Under the pieces are notes generated by a model. The model had not been told where the DNA came from. It ran no database searches and saw only the letters and a list, made by a program, of their open reading frames with translations. A program made the translations under genes and the position numbers. A stretch of 64,000 bases of DNA from Glaciecola sp028401415 (GTDB lineage Bacteria > Pseudomonadota > Gammaproteobacteria > Enterobacterales > Alteromonadaceae), in the NCBI RefSeq assembly GCF_028401415.2, contig NZ_CP171821.2, positions 2,790,001-2,854,000 of the forward strand, written 5' to 3'. Every line of letters starts with the position of its first letter. Position 1 is the first letter of the stretch. This document shows, piece after piece, positions 15,035 to 23,865 of the stretch.

Positions 15035-16951
15035 TCAAAGGTGCTGCTTTATGAAGCTATCAATTGCTTTTAATGCTTGCATTCGATTTTCAGCACCACT
15101 CAAATAGTGGTCACCCTTTTTCAGGCGAACAAAGGTCACGTCTTTATCGGCATCCTCAAGTGCATCCTCCATTCTTGTTGATTGGCGTACTTTAACAACA
15201 CTATCTCTTTCACCATGAATCAACAATATCGGTATCTTGACGCGATCGGCAAAGTTGACTGGAGAGATCTTCTCTAAAAAGTCTTCTGAGACTGTACCCG
15301 CATTGATAACTCGCTCCCAGTAAGAAACCACCCAATGGTCACTTCCGTGGTCCATGCGTTCAGTTTTCATCATTCTCTCAAGATCTGACACGCCGTTTAT
15401 GGATACCGCACATTGGTATACATCTGGCGTAAAAGTCGCGCCCGCTAGCGCCGCATATCCACCATAGCTTCCGCCAACAATGCAAACCTTTTGAGAATCG
15501 ATGATCCCCCTCTTAGCAAGATCGTTGACCGCGTCGGTTAAGTCATCTTGCATTTCTTGACCCCATTTACCTCTACCTTTCAGCAGATGCGATAAGCCAA
15601 AACCCTTTGAGCCTCTGAATTGAGGTTGAATGACCGCATAACCCTGACTTGCGAAATACTGTGCAAAATAGTCAAAGCCCAGGGTGTCGTAACTTTCAGG
15701 ACCGCCGTGAGGTAACATAATTGCGGGCAAATTTGCTGGCTCAACACCGCTGGGCAATGTGAGTAGTGATGGAATGTTTAAACCGTCACGCGCTTCATAT
15801 TCATATATACTTACATTATGTACTTGCCCACCCAGAATATCTTTGCGTGCAGAAGCAACCATATCAAGAGCGCCCTTATTGTAGATAACATAGTCACCAG
15901 AGCTTAATTCACCCTCCATGTAAAATAGAATCTGTTCAAATCCTTGGGTATGGTCGCGAAGGGTGAAGGTATTATTAGGCATGGCCTTGGCTATACCGTT
16001 TAAGCGGGCGTTCAGACGCTTATCAAAAAATTCATAACTTGCTTTAAATCCAGAATAACGAACCCCATGAACCACTCTATCAAGCCCGGATATTAAAGAC
16101 TCAACGTCTTTATCGGCATGACTAAATAGCGGCCCTTCGATACTTCCGTCAGCGAGCGCAATTGTATAGTAAGCCCAACGTCCATTTTCATTTTGTGAGC
16201 GAAAGACTAAGTGCTTGTAGTCGGGGGTAAAACCATCAAAACCTTTCGTTCTAAGCTCCGTTTCTTCTCTAAATATCTCTTTCCACTTACCATTTAAGCG
16301 CGCTTCAATTCTGTGCAGATTCGATTCATTGTCGTATCGCTCCCGAGCCAAGACCTCCCCATCATAGCCAACGAAGAAATCAATCGTATCGGAGGTACCA
16401 CGCTGGTGAATTCTCGGCTCGCGACTACGGGTCAATTGCACTCGATATAAATTGTATGCACCTGGGCTCTTATAAGCAGGCATATAAGCGTATTTTTTAT
16501 CTGCTGATATTCCAAGCACACGGCCAAGCGCGCTTTGCCCTTTATATATTCCTTTGCCTGGCTCAAGCAACTTAGTAAGCTTTTTCGTTTGCAAATCATA
16601 AACAACTGCAAAGCTCACATCATGGCGACCTCGAAAACCGCCAAGACGAGTATTGAATTCTGATGTCAGAATGATTTTGTCCTCGTCTACAAAGTAAATA
16701 TTTCTAGGATTAACTGCCGAGATATCGACCAGACCAACCCGTGCCTGTTGCTTAAGGTCAACTGCGATTAGATAACTCTTATCACCTTCAGTTTGTCGAT
16801 ACGCAAAACGGTCAGCGCTCGGCGAAACCGCCATTAAGCTAATTCTCGGAAGCTTTGCATAGCTCTCGACAGAAATAAGCTCTTGCGCTTGCAAGTGATT
16901 ATGAAACAAAAACGAAAATAAAATGGAGAGAAGTACGAGTGGTTTAAGCAT
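15035..16951 (-). CDS. Secreted S9 family prolyl oligopeptidase-like peptidase
   Basis: Serine peptidase of the prolyl oligopeptidase/acylaminoacyl-peptidase group, 638 residues. An N-terminal signal peptide (MLKPLVLLSILFSFLFHNHLQAQ) predicts export. The first two thirds form a beta-propeller-like region with DPP-style repeats (for example LMAVSPSADRFAYRQTEGDK). The C-terminal alpha/beta hydrolase domain has Ser495 in GGSYGG, Asp583 in HGERDSVV and His615 in KKGDHYLSG, so the triad is complete. It is a single gene transcribed against ompR-envZ, in a stretch that also holds the sulfotransferase/GT61 pair, not usual neighbours of envZ. Confidence 0.92.
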   Translation of the reverse strand: MLKPLVLLSILFSFLFHNHLQAQELISVESYAKLPRISLMAVSPSADRFAYRQTEGDKSYLIAVDLKQQARVGLVDISAVNPRNIYFVDEDKIILTSEFNTRLGGFRGRHDVSFAVVYDLQTKKLTKLLEPGKGIYKGQSALGRVLGISADKKYAYMPAYKSPGAYNLYRVQLTRSREPRIHQRGTSDTIDFFVGYDGEVLARERYDNESNLHRIEARLNGKWKEIFREETELRTKGFDGFTPDYKHLVFRSQNENGRWAYYTIALADGSIEGPLFSHADKDVESLISGLDRVVHGVRYSGFKASYEFFDKRLNARLNGIAKAMPNNTFTLRDHTQGFEQILFYMEGELSSGDYVIYNKGALDMVASARKDILGGQVHNVSIYEYEARDGLNIPSLLTLPSGVEPANLPAIMLPHGGPESYDTLGFDYFAQYFASQGYAVIQPQFRGSKGFGLSHLLKGRGKWGQEMQDDLTDAVNDLAKRGIIDSQKVCIVGGSYGGYAALAGATFTPDVYQCAVSINGVSDLERMMKTERMDHGSDHWVVSYWERVINAGTVSEDFLEKISPVNFADRVKIPILLIHGERDSVVKVRQSTRMEDALEDADKDVTFVRLKKGDHYLSGAENRMQALKAIDSFIKQHL

Positions 16952-17200
16952 GATTGTCCTTAATTACAAAGTATCGCTTCCTTTTTAGGATACCGAGTGA
17001 AAGTATCATTTAGAGCAGCAAAAGTCTCTACTAAATTGCTTAGAAAGTAAAAATTTTACATCTGTAAACTCATTGAGCATCTTCATTGGAGCCTTGGCGT
17101 CAATTATAACTTTTATAGACTTTTCTATCCCCATGAATGTAGTACACTCTGTGTCGACTCAATATTGCACGGTTTTAATCGTTAGAAAGGAATAAGCAAG

Positions 17201-17890
17201 ATGCAGGTTTTATTTATTTTAGGAATGCATAGGAGCGGTACTTCTGCGCTTGCAAGATGTTTGCGAGAGATGGGTGTATCATTCAGCTTACCTTCTATTG
17301 AAGATGGATTCTGGGAAAAGCACATTGAGTATTACGGTGTGAATCAGCTAAATGAGAAAATTATGGGTTCGTGGAAAGACCCTGTAATGCCGAGTAATTT
17401 TTTCAAAAAACACTTGATGCACTTCAAAGCGCGACGATTTATTAATAATACGGTGCCTCGCGATAAGTTAGTTGGCATAAAAGATCCGCGGATGCTGCTT
17501 ACAATCGATTATTGGACGCCTTACGTAGACAACTTTAACATTATTGGTATTTTCAGGCGTCCTGAAGAAATTGCCTCTAGCTTGTCAATTCGAGACGAGT
17601 ATGGAAAAGCGAGTTTTGAGCAAGGGCTAAACTTATGGAAGGAATACAACGAAGGCTTACTTGCTATTCACGAACAACATGGCTTTCCCATCCTTGACTA
17701 CAACCAAGCCAAAGCAGAATTTGGGCAAAACCTTGGCAAAGTATGTGAACAACTGGATTTACCTTTTGATGCCGCAGTGTTTGATGAGGTATTTACTGAA
17801 AAACAGCGGCATCATCATTCTGAAAACATCCCTGACGAGCACTTAGAGGTTTATGAAAAACTTATGGCAATTAGTCAGCAAATTAACTGA
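17201..17890 (+). CDS. Sulfotransferase family protein
   Basis: P-loop sulfotransferase of 229 residues. The PAPS 5'-phosphosulfate loop is LGMHRSGTSALARCL near the N-terminus (residues 7-21), and a second motif GIFRRPEEIASSLSIRDEYG fits the 3'-phosphate binding region. It is cytoplasmic by sequence and short, as are many bacterial sulfotransferases that modify polysaccharides or other envelope molecules; the acceptor is unknown. AGAAAGGAAT is a strong ribosome binding site. The downstream GT61 gene starts 38 bp before its stop in another frame, so the two are translationally coupled and probably act on the same glycan. Confidence 0.88.
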   Translation: MQVLFILGMHRSGTSALARCLREMGVSFSLPSIEDGFWEKHIEYYGVNQLNEKIMGSWKDPVMPSNFFKKHLMHFKARRFINNTVPRDKLVGIKDPRMLLTIDYWTPYVDNFNIIGIFRRPEEIASSLSIRDEYGKASFEQGLNLWKEYNEGLLAIHEQHGFPILDYNQAKAEFGQNLGKVCEQLDLPFDAAVFDEVFTEKQRHHHSENIPDEHLEVYEKLMAISQQIN

Positions 17891-19160
17891 GCCAGTTACT
17901 CGCCATATTCGAGCGCGTACCTCAACTAATTCGCCTCAAAAGCCAGCGAAGACTCGACACATAGAAAACGCTACTGCCTTTTCCAAGGTCAAGCTCATGC
18001 CCTATGCCCAAGGCTCAAGCCCTAACAGGCTTATAGGTGGTTTAATCTTGGATAATAAACCCGATTACTTTGACCATTGGAGCTACAACCCGGTCGCAAG
18101 TCGCGTTCATAAGTTGGTAAACGTAAGTGAGCTAAAACCGGTAGATGCGGAAACTTCATTCAAATCTCAGCGCGGTCACTATTTTTACGGTGGACCTGCT
18201 TTTTTTAATTACGGTCATTTTTTGGCTGAAAGCATTCATCGTTTGCGCCCCTTACTGTCTATTTGTGAAACACAAAAAATTAAGGGGGTTGTCTTCCAGC
18301 CTCAAGTGGTTCGAAATCAAGGTGGAAGGTTAGCGGAGCAATTGCCACCGCATTTTTACGACGCGCTTGCATATCTTGGTATTCCCAAAAAAAAGGTCGT
18401 TATTCAGAAAACGCCCTGCGAATTTGAGACCCTTTGGGTATCCCCCCAAGAAAGCCATTTTAGAAGCCAAAAGCCCATCTCGGAGGAATATCGACGCTTT
18501 CTTTGCGGGCGAGAAAAAGCAGTAGGATTAGATACCAGCCATCATTTACCAAACAAGCTGTATGTTTCTCGAAAGAACTACCTGACTTCGGGCACCTACG
18601 CTGGCGAGGCATACGTGGAATCTGTGCTGAAAGAAAACGGGTTTTTCATATTCTATCCTGAAAACCACGACCTCATGACTCAGCTAAGTCACTACAAAAG
18701 CGCAAGAAAAATCATTATTTCTGAGGGTTCTGCAATTCACACCATGGAGTTGCTTGGCAGCATAAAAGCTGAAATTTTAGTTATCCAGAGACGACTGCAA
18801 ACCTTTAAGTTTTTTGCGCCACTTTTAGAAGCCCGAGCTGAGAAGGTGCAGTTTTTTGCCGATGTTGAAGTTTTGCCATCACTTCGCACCACAAAACTTT
18901 CTCCTGCACCATTGCCGTGCTCTGCCTTAGCAGTTGTAAATATTGACGCACTAGCGCAAATACTACGCAATATGTTTGATATTGTTGGGCTTGACAGAGA
19001 AGAAATGCAGGCACAGATCAATAAAGATATTCAGTGCTACTTTGACCAATATGCGCCAACGCTTCGAGACACTCAAGCACAAAGCACATACATTAATTCA
19101 TTCATTACACGCTGCGAAGCGCTGGGCCTTCCATTGCCTAAGAGCACTTCACTCACTTAG
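17853..19160 (+). CDS. Glycosyltransferase family 61 protein
   Basis: A 435-residue protein with the DUF563/GT61 core: GPAFFNYGHFLAESIHRLRPLL, then YVSRKNYLTSGTYAGEA and the C-terminal EGSAIHTMELLGSIKAEILVIQRR. GT61 enzymes transfer sugars such as xylose or GlcNAc in eukaryotes; bacterial members build surface or capsular polysaccharides. The first 45 residues are basic and low in conservation, and no membrane helix is evident. It overlaps the sulfotransferase gene by 38 bp, which suggests a small module making a sulfated glycan. It converges on hslO with only 19 bp between the stops. Confidence 0.88.
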   Translation: MKNLWQLVSKLTEPVTRHIRARTSTNSPQKPAKTRHIENATAFSKVKLMPYAQGSSPNRLIGGLILDNKPDYFDHWSYNPVASRVHKLVNVSELKPVDAETSFKSQRGHYFYGGPAFFNYGHFLAESIHRLRPLLSICETQKIKGVVFQPQVVRNQGGRLAEQLPPHFYDALAYLGIPKKKVVIQKTPCEFETLWVSPQESHFRSQKPISEEYRRFLCGREKAVGLDTSHHLPNKLYVSRKNYLTSGTYAGEAYVESVLKENGFFIFYPENHDLMTQLSHYKSARKIIISEGSAIHTMELLGSIKAEILVIQRRLQTFKFFAPLLEARAEKVQFFADVEVLPSLRTTKLSPAPLPCSALAVVNIDALAQILRNMFDIVGLDREEMQAQINKDIQCYFDQYAPTLRDTQAQSTYINSFITRCEALGLPLPKSTSLT

Positions 19161-19179
19161 ACCAAATTGCCTGGTAAGC

Positions 19180-20082
19180 TCAGTGTTTGACTTTGCCCAC
19201 CGTGTCTTCAAATACTTTAAAGTTGTCCGCATGTATATTCTCAACATCCACTTGGTCAAAGCGATATTCTGAATGACAGAACTGACAGTTCATTTTTATA
19301 CTGCCATCTTCATTGATGATTTGTAATAGCTCACTTTTTGAAATGTTTCGAAGCGCATTGGCACTGCGCGCTTTCGAACAGTCACATTCAAAGGTCACCG
19401 TTTGAGCCTCAAACAATCGAATATCCTCTTCATGGAAAAGTCGATGAATTAGCGTCTGGGGCGCAAGTTTTAACAGCTCATCTTCTTTCACTGTGTCGGC
19501 AAGCACCGATAAATGCTCAAAATCTGGGTTATCGCTACTTTGCACGGTTTCGCTGGTTTGAGGCACAATTTGTAACAACAAACCTGCAGCGCGAGCATCC
19601 TTTTGCAAATCGGTCGCCAAATAAACCTTGGTAAGCAACTGCTCTGATTGTAAAAAATAATCTTCTAAACATGCCGCTAAATTGTCTTTATCAAGCGCGA
19701 CGATGCCTTGATAACGCTCGCCGTCAGCAGGTGCCAGCGTGATTGCCAGTGCGCCTTTTTGAAAAAGCTTTGAAAACTCGGTGGGAATGTCTTTAACGGA
19801 TTCATCCCATCGCGCAACGCCACGCAGTTTTTGTTCATGCGTCCCATTAATCACTGCATACTTCAATATGCCCTCGCTTTGCACTTGAAGTGCCAGCTCT
19901 CCCTTAAATTTTAGCGTTGCGGTGAGCAAACTCGCCGCTGCCATTAGCTCCCCTAGCAATGATGCAATAGCCGGTGGGTAATGATAAGAGTCTAAGACCG
20001 CTTGAAAGCTCTCTTGCAGCTGAACGATTTCGCCACGAATTGACCTGTTATCAAACAGAAAACGGGTAAGAGTGTTGGCCAT
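19180..20082 (-). CDS. hslO: Redox-regulated molecular chaperone Hsp33 (HslO)
   Basis: Holdase chaperone switched on by oxidation and unfolding. It has 300 residues with the N-terminal Hsp33 fold (FLFDNRSIRGEIVQL...YHYPPAIASLLGELMAAA) and the C-terminal redox switch, where four cysteines bind zinc: CDC in TFECDCSKARS and CQFC in KMNCQFCHSEY. All four are present. It lies just downstream of hslR on the same strand (10 bp between), the common heat-shock hslR-hslO pair. The DNA-binding-like helix 'KSELLQIINEDGSI' sits between the cysteine pairs as in other family members. Confidence 0.97.
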   Translation of the reverse strand: MANTLTRFLFDNRSIRGEIVQLQESFQAVLDSYHYPPAIASLLGELMAAASLLTATLKFKGELALQVQSEGILKYAVINGTHEQKLRGVARWDESVKDIPTEFSKLFQKGALAITLAPADGERYQGIVALDKDNLAACLEDYFLQSEQLLTKVYLATDLQKDARAAGLLLQIVPQTSETVQSSDNPDFEHLSVLADTVKEDELLKLAPQTLIHRLFHEEDIRLFEAQTVTFECDCSKARSANALRNISKSELLQIINEDGSIKMNCQFCHSEYRFDQVDVENIHADNFKVFEDTVGKVKH

Positions 20083-20092
20083 GAATTAACCT

Positions 20093-20539
20093 TTATTGAT
20101 TTTTAAATTTAATAATTTGTCGACGCTGTTTTTTATCCGGCCGGCTGTCAGGGCGTGGACTATGAAAAGCACTGAGCTTTCTTGCCTCGGCATTCCGCTC
20201 CCTTAAAGCCATACTCTCTGGAGTTTCGGTGTACATTTTTTGGGCTAAGGGTGCTGATTGTCGCTTGTCCTTTATTTGCTCAATCACCACTGTTTTCAAG
20301 TCAAAGCCCGCAGGAATTTTTACCTTTGCACCAAGCTCTACCGTTCTGGACGGTTTTGCGCGCTGGTCATTATAAGTAATTTTACCGGATTGAATAAGCT
20401 CTCGAGCGATAGCGCGAGTTTTACAAAAGCGCGCGGCCCAAACCCACTTGTCCAAACGCACAGCTACACCATTATCTGCAAGCGCCTGTGCACCCTTACT
20501 AACTTTTTTATTCTGTTGTTTTGCACTTTTCATGAACAC
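20093..20539 (-). CDS. hslR: Heat shock protein 15, ribosome-associated S4-domain protein (HslR)
   Basis: RNA-binding S4-domain protein that binds 50S subunits with stalled nascent chains and helps recycle them. It has 148 residues: a Lys-rich lead, the S4 domain (VRLDKWVWAARFCKTRAIARELIQSGKITYNDQ) and a basic C-terminal tail (RPDKKQRRQIIKFKNQ). The frame starts with GTG at 20539; an ATG two codons later (20533) is equally possible. It is transcribed with hslO and divergently from the gsp operon, with 212 bp between. Confidence 0.95.
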   Translation of the reverse strand: MFMKSAKQQNKKVSKGAQALADNGVAVRLDKWVWAARFCKTRAIARELIQSGKITYNDQRAKPSRTVELGAKVKIPAGFDLKTVVIEQIKDKRQSAPLAQKMYTETPESMALRERNAEARKLSAFHSPRPDSRPDKKQRRQIIKFKNQ

Positions 20540-20598
20540 TTAGGTCTATTTCTTACTATCAGTATTTGTTAATTTTTTATCACAAGGCACGCTAGCTG

Positions 20599-20627
20599 TT
20601 GTTCATGTCTGCCACAGTAGTTATTAT
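20599..20627 (+). promoter_or_regulatory. Candidate sigma-70 promoter of the gsp operon
   Basis: TTGTTC (20599-20604) and TATTAT (20622-20627) are separated by 17 bp. This is about 125 bp upstream of gspC in the 212-bp divergent region shared with hslR. Two mismatches in the -35 and one in the -10 make it only plausible. Confidence 0.4.
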
Positions 20628-20751
20628 TACGCTTTGGATAGGTAATAGTTTTTAGGCATGTTAAATATATCTATTCACTATGCTTTACTGAGCTTATGAA
20701 GGATAATGACATATGGTGTGTTATCTAGTAGTTTTGTTCAATTAGGACACA

Positions 20752-21732
20752 ATGGCAATCGAAAAAGTAAATTTGGCGCCCGCACTGCGGTTTTACCAAC
20801 AAAATGATAAGTATCTTATCTTGCTGGTAGTCATTCTGCTCGCCTTGTATTTGATTGCCTTTGCGGCAAAACTTACATGGCAACTCATTCCAGAACCGCA
20901 AGTCCAGCAGAGTTCAGGCATCAACAGTACATCGCTAGCATCGACAAATAATAGCAACAGTAATCGCACCAGTCTTGACCGTCTTTTGGCACTGAACTTA
21001 TTTGGTGATGCCAGCGCTCAGCCTGTCGTTGAACAAGCGCAAGATATAACTGAAGCGCCAGAGACGCAGTTGAATTTAGTATTGTCTGGTGTGGCGGCAA
21101 GCTCTGACCCAAGTGACGGCGCGGCCGTAATTGAATATCAAAATAATCAAAGCACCTATGGTATCGGCGATAAAATTGACGGCACGCAAGTCACTCTTGA
21201 CGAAATATATGCTGACCGAGTTATTATCAAAAACCGCGCTACCCGTGAGACCTTAATGCTCGAAGGCATCGATTTCGATGAAGCGAATCGCGACCGTGAA
21301 CAAAATACAGACTCAAACCAAACAATAAGCACCGACAGGCGCTTTAGTGCGCCACCAGCGCTGGAAAGTGAAGACCTTCGGCAAGTCCCCAGAGCGGATG
21401 CACAAACACTTCGAGCGGCGCAACAACGATTACAAGAGGATCCCGCAAGCTTTGCAGATTATGTCAGGCTAAGCCCAGTGCTAGAAAACGGCGGATTTGT
21501 CGGATATCGCATTGCGCCGGGTAAAGAGCCCTCTTTGTTTGAACAAGTGGGTCTTAAAAATGGCGACGTAGTTATCGAACTCAACGGTTATGATTTGACC
21601 GATGTCGCTCAAGCAAAAGAAGCAATAACCCTATTAAACGACGCAGAAAGTTTAGATTTTGAGATTTTGCGCGACGAAAATGTTATTTCAATAAGTGTCG
21701 AAATGCCGAGATTTCCGGACGACTCGATATGA
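20752..21732 (+). CDS. gspC: Type II secretion system protein GspC
   Basis: Inner-membrane clamp protein that links the inner-membrane platform to the GspD secretin and helps choose substrates. In its 326 residues there is a short cytoplasmic lead, one membrane helix (about residues 22-40, LILLVVILLALYLIAFAA), a linker, the homology-region domain (LNLVLSGVAASSDPSDGAAVIEYQNNQ..., SYGIGDKI type) and a C-terminal PDZ-like domain (YRIAPGKEPSLFEQVGLKNGDVVIELNG). The Asn/Ser-rich linker and a polar stretch before the PDZ domain are variable. It is the first gene of a 13-member operon and is followed by gspD after 16 bp. Confidence 0.95.
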   Translation: MAIEKVNLAPALRFYQQNDKYLILLVVILLALYLIAFAAKLTWQLIPEPQVQQSSGINSTSLASTNNSNSNRTSLDRLLALNLFGDASAQPVVEQAQDITEAPETQLNLVLSGVAASSDPSDGAAVIEYQNNQSTYGIGDKIDGTQVTLDEIYADRVIIKNRATRETLMLEGIDFDEANRDREQNTDSNQTISTDRRFSAPPALESEDLRQVPRADAQTLRAAQQRLQEDPASFADYVRLSPVLENGGFVGYRIAPGKEPSLFEQVGLKNGDVVIELNGYDLTDVAQAKEAITLLNDAESLDFEILRDENVISISVEMPRFPDDSI

Positions 21733-21748
21733 TTAAGGTTGTATATAT

Positions 21749-23857
21749 ATGTTAGCTAAGCATGGCAAAGCTTCCAATGGACGGAAACAAACGATGAATT
21801 TACGAAGTGTGGCCTTGGTTGTCACCATGTCACTTGGCATGGCGCTATTTTCGCTTAAAACCGACATGGCACAGGCTCAGGCGAATAACCAAACCGGTGA
21901 GCCGAAGGTTTATCAACCTAATTTTAAAAATACTGAAATCACAGAGTTTATCAATACAGTCGGTAAAAACCTGCGACGAACCATCATTGTTGACCCTAAT
22001 GTTCGTGGCAAAATCACCATTCGAAGCTACGACCCGCTTAATGAACAGCAATACTACCAATTTTTCCTAAACGTGCTGCAAGTTTATGATTTTGCAGTCG
22101 TTGAAATGCCCAATGGCATTTTAAAAGTCGTGCGCTCAAAAGACGCAAAAGCGTCGAATATTCCCGTGGTCGAGGGCACAAAGTTCAATGGGGATGAAAT
22201 GATTACGCGCGTTATGCCGGTATACAACGTTCCGGTGCGAGAGTTAGCGCCCATCCTTCGCCAATTAAACGATCAACAAGGCGGCGGCAACGTAGTCAGT
22301 CACGACCCATCAAACGTCATGATGCTTACAGGTCGCGCTGCGGTGGTTAATCGCTTAGTTGAAATTATTGAACGGGTAGATAGAGCCGGCGATGAAGAAG
22401 TAGAAGTGGTGAAACTTAAATATGCATCCGCTTCGGAAATGGTGCGCATTATTGAAAGCATTAGTAATTCTGCTGGCAATCAGGCCGCGGGCGGCAAATC
22501 CACACCACGCGTGGTTGCTGATGATAGAACTAACAGCGTTATTGTGAGCGGTGACGTAAAAGCGCGTCAGCGTTTAATTAATCTTATTGAACGCATGGAC
22601 CAAGAGCTTGAAACAAGCGGAAACACCCGCGTTATATTCTTAAACTATGCCAAAGCAGAAGACTTAGTCAAAGTGCTGCAAGGCGTCAGTGCATCGATTC
22701 AAGCCGAGACACAGCAAGGCGGTGGACAGCAAACGCGTCGCTCAGGCGGCAGTAACCGTGATGTGAGTATTGATGCGCACGAAGACAGTAATTCTTTGGT
22801 GATCACAGCCGAGCCCGACATGATGCGCTCATTGGAAGAGGTAATTCGCCAACTTGACGTGCGCCGAGCTCAGGTGCAGGTGGAAGCAATTATCGTCGAG
22901 GTGTCTGAAGGCGATGGCGTTACGCTTGGTGTGCAATGGGTGTCTGAAGAAGGCGGTGGTACGCAGTTTAATAACGGTGTTATCCCAGTAGGTGGTCTTG
23001 GGGTTGCGCTAAGAGAGGCAGAAGATAGAACAGTTCAGCGGTCCACCGTGACGGCTAACGGAGAGGTTGTACAGTCAGAAGAAACCATTGAAGGTAACTT
23101 AACACCCCTGGCTCAGCTTCTTGGAGGCGCCAACGGGATGATTGCTGGTATCATTGAAAACGGATGGGGCGCAGTAGTGCAAGCGGTCAGCAACGATACC
23201 AATTCGAATATTTTGGCCACACCTCATTTAACCACTATGGATAACGAAGAAGCCTTCTTCATCGTGGGCCAAGAAGTCCCTATTATCACTGGAACAAGTA
23301 CAGGTGATAACAACTCTAACCCCTTCCAAACTGTCGATCGTCAAGAGGTGGGTATTAAGCTCAAAGTCACGCCTCAAATAAATGAAGGCGATGCGGTGCA
23401 AATGACCATTGAACAAGAAGTGTCTAGCGTCAGCGGCGCTACAGCCGTCGATATCTCAATCAATAAACGTGAAATTAAAACGACCGTGATTGTGGATGAT
23501 GGCGGCACGATTGTGCTGGGCGGTTTAATTGATGATGATGTGCAAGAGAGTGTGTCAAAGGTTCCTTTGCTGGGCGATATTCCCATACTCGGCCATTTGT
23601 TTAAGTCCACCTCGACGACAAAACGCAAGCGTAACTTAATGGTGTTTTTACGCCCCACCATCGTACGAGATGGCGTAACGATGAATAAGATAAGCCACAA
23701 AAAATACAACTTTATGCGAGCGCAACAACTCATGCGCCAAGCGCAAGGCGTTCCTTTGATGCCAAACACCACCGGTCCGGGCTTACCTGCTTGGGATGAT
23801 GCGCTCACGCTGCCGCCGTCGTTTGACGACTATATTAAAGAACAAGAAGAGCAGTAA
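21749..23857 (+). CDS. gspD: Type II secretion system secretin GspD
   Basis: Outer-membrane pore of the type II secretion system. With 702 residues it contains a signal peptide, an N0 domain (NFKNTEITEFINTVGKNL...), three N1-N3 repeats with GxxN-type loops (for example VVSHDPSNVMMLTGRA and RVVADDRTNSVIVSGD) and the C-terminal secretin domain ending in KVPLLGDIPILGHLFKS and KRNLMVFLRPTIV. A Gly/Gln/Arg-rich loop (QQGGGQQTRRSGGS) lies in N3, as is common. ATG 21749 gives a long basic n-region; ATG 21794 (MNLRSVALVV) is an alternative start. No C-terminal S-domain is obvious, so dependence on a GspS pilotin is unclear. Confidence 0.96.
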   Translation: MLAKHGKASNGRKQTMNLRSVALVVTMSLGMALFSLKTDMAQAQANNQTGEPKVYQPNFKNTEITEFINTVGKNLRRTIIVDPNVRGKITIRSYDPLNEQQYYQFFLNVLQVYDFAVVEMPNGILKVVRSKDAKASNIPVVEGTKFNGDEMITRVMPVYNVPVRELAPILRQLNDQQGGGNVVSHDPSNVMMLTGRAAVVNRLVEIIERVDRAGDEEVEVVKLKYASASEMVRIIESISNSAGNQAAGGKSTPRVVADDRTNSVIVSGDVKARQRLINLIERMDQELETSGNTRVIFLNYAKAEDLVKVLQGVSASIQAETQQGGGQQTRRSGGSNRDVSIDAHEDSNSLVITAEPDMMRSLEEVIRQLDVRRAQVQVEAIIVEVSEGDGVTLGVQWVSEEGGGTQFNNGVIPVGGLGVALREAEDRTVQRSTVTANGEVVQSEETIEGNLTPLAQLLGGANGMIAGIIENGWGAVVQAVSNDTNSNILATPHLTTMDNEEAFFIVGQEVPIITGTSTGDNNSNPFQTVDRQEVGIKLKVTPQINEGDAVQMTIEQEVSSVSGATAVDISINKREIKTTVIVDDGGTIVLGGLIDDDVQESVSKVPLLGDIPILGHLFKSTSTTKRKRNLMVFLRPTIVRDGVTMNKISHKKYNFMRAQQLMRQAQGVPLMPNTTGPGLPAWDDALTLPPSFDDYIKEQEEQ

Positions 23858-23865
23858 GGGTCGAC

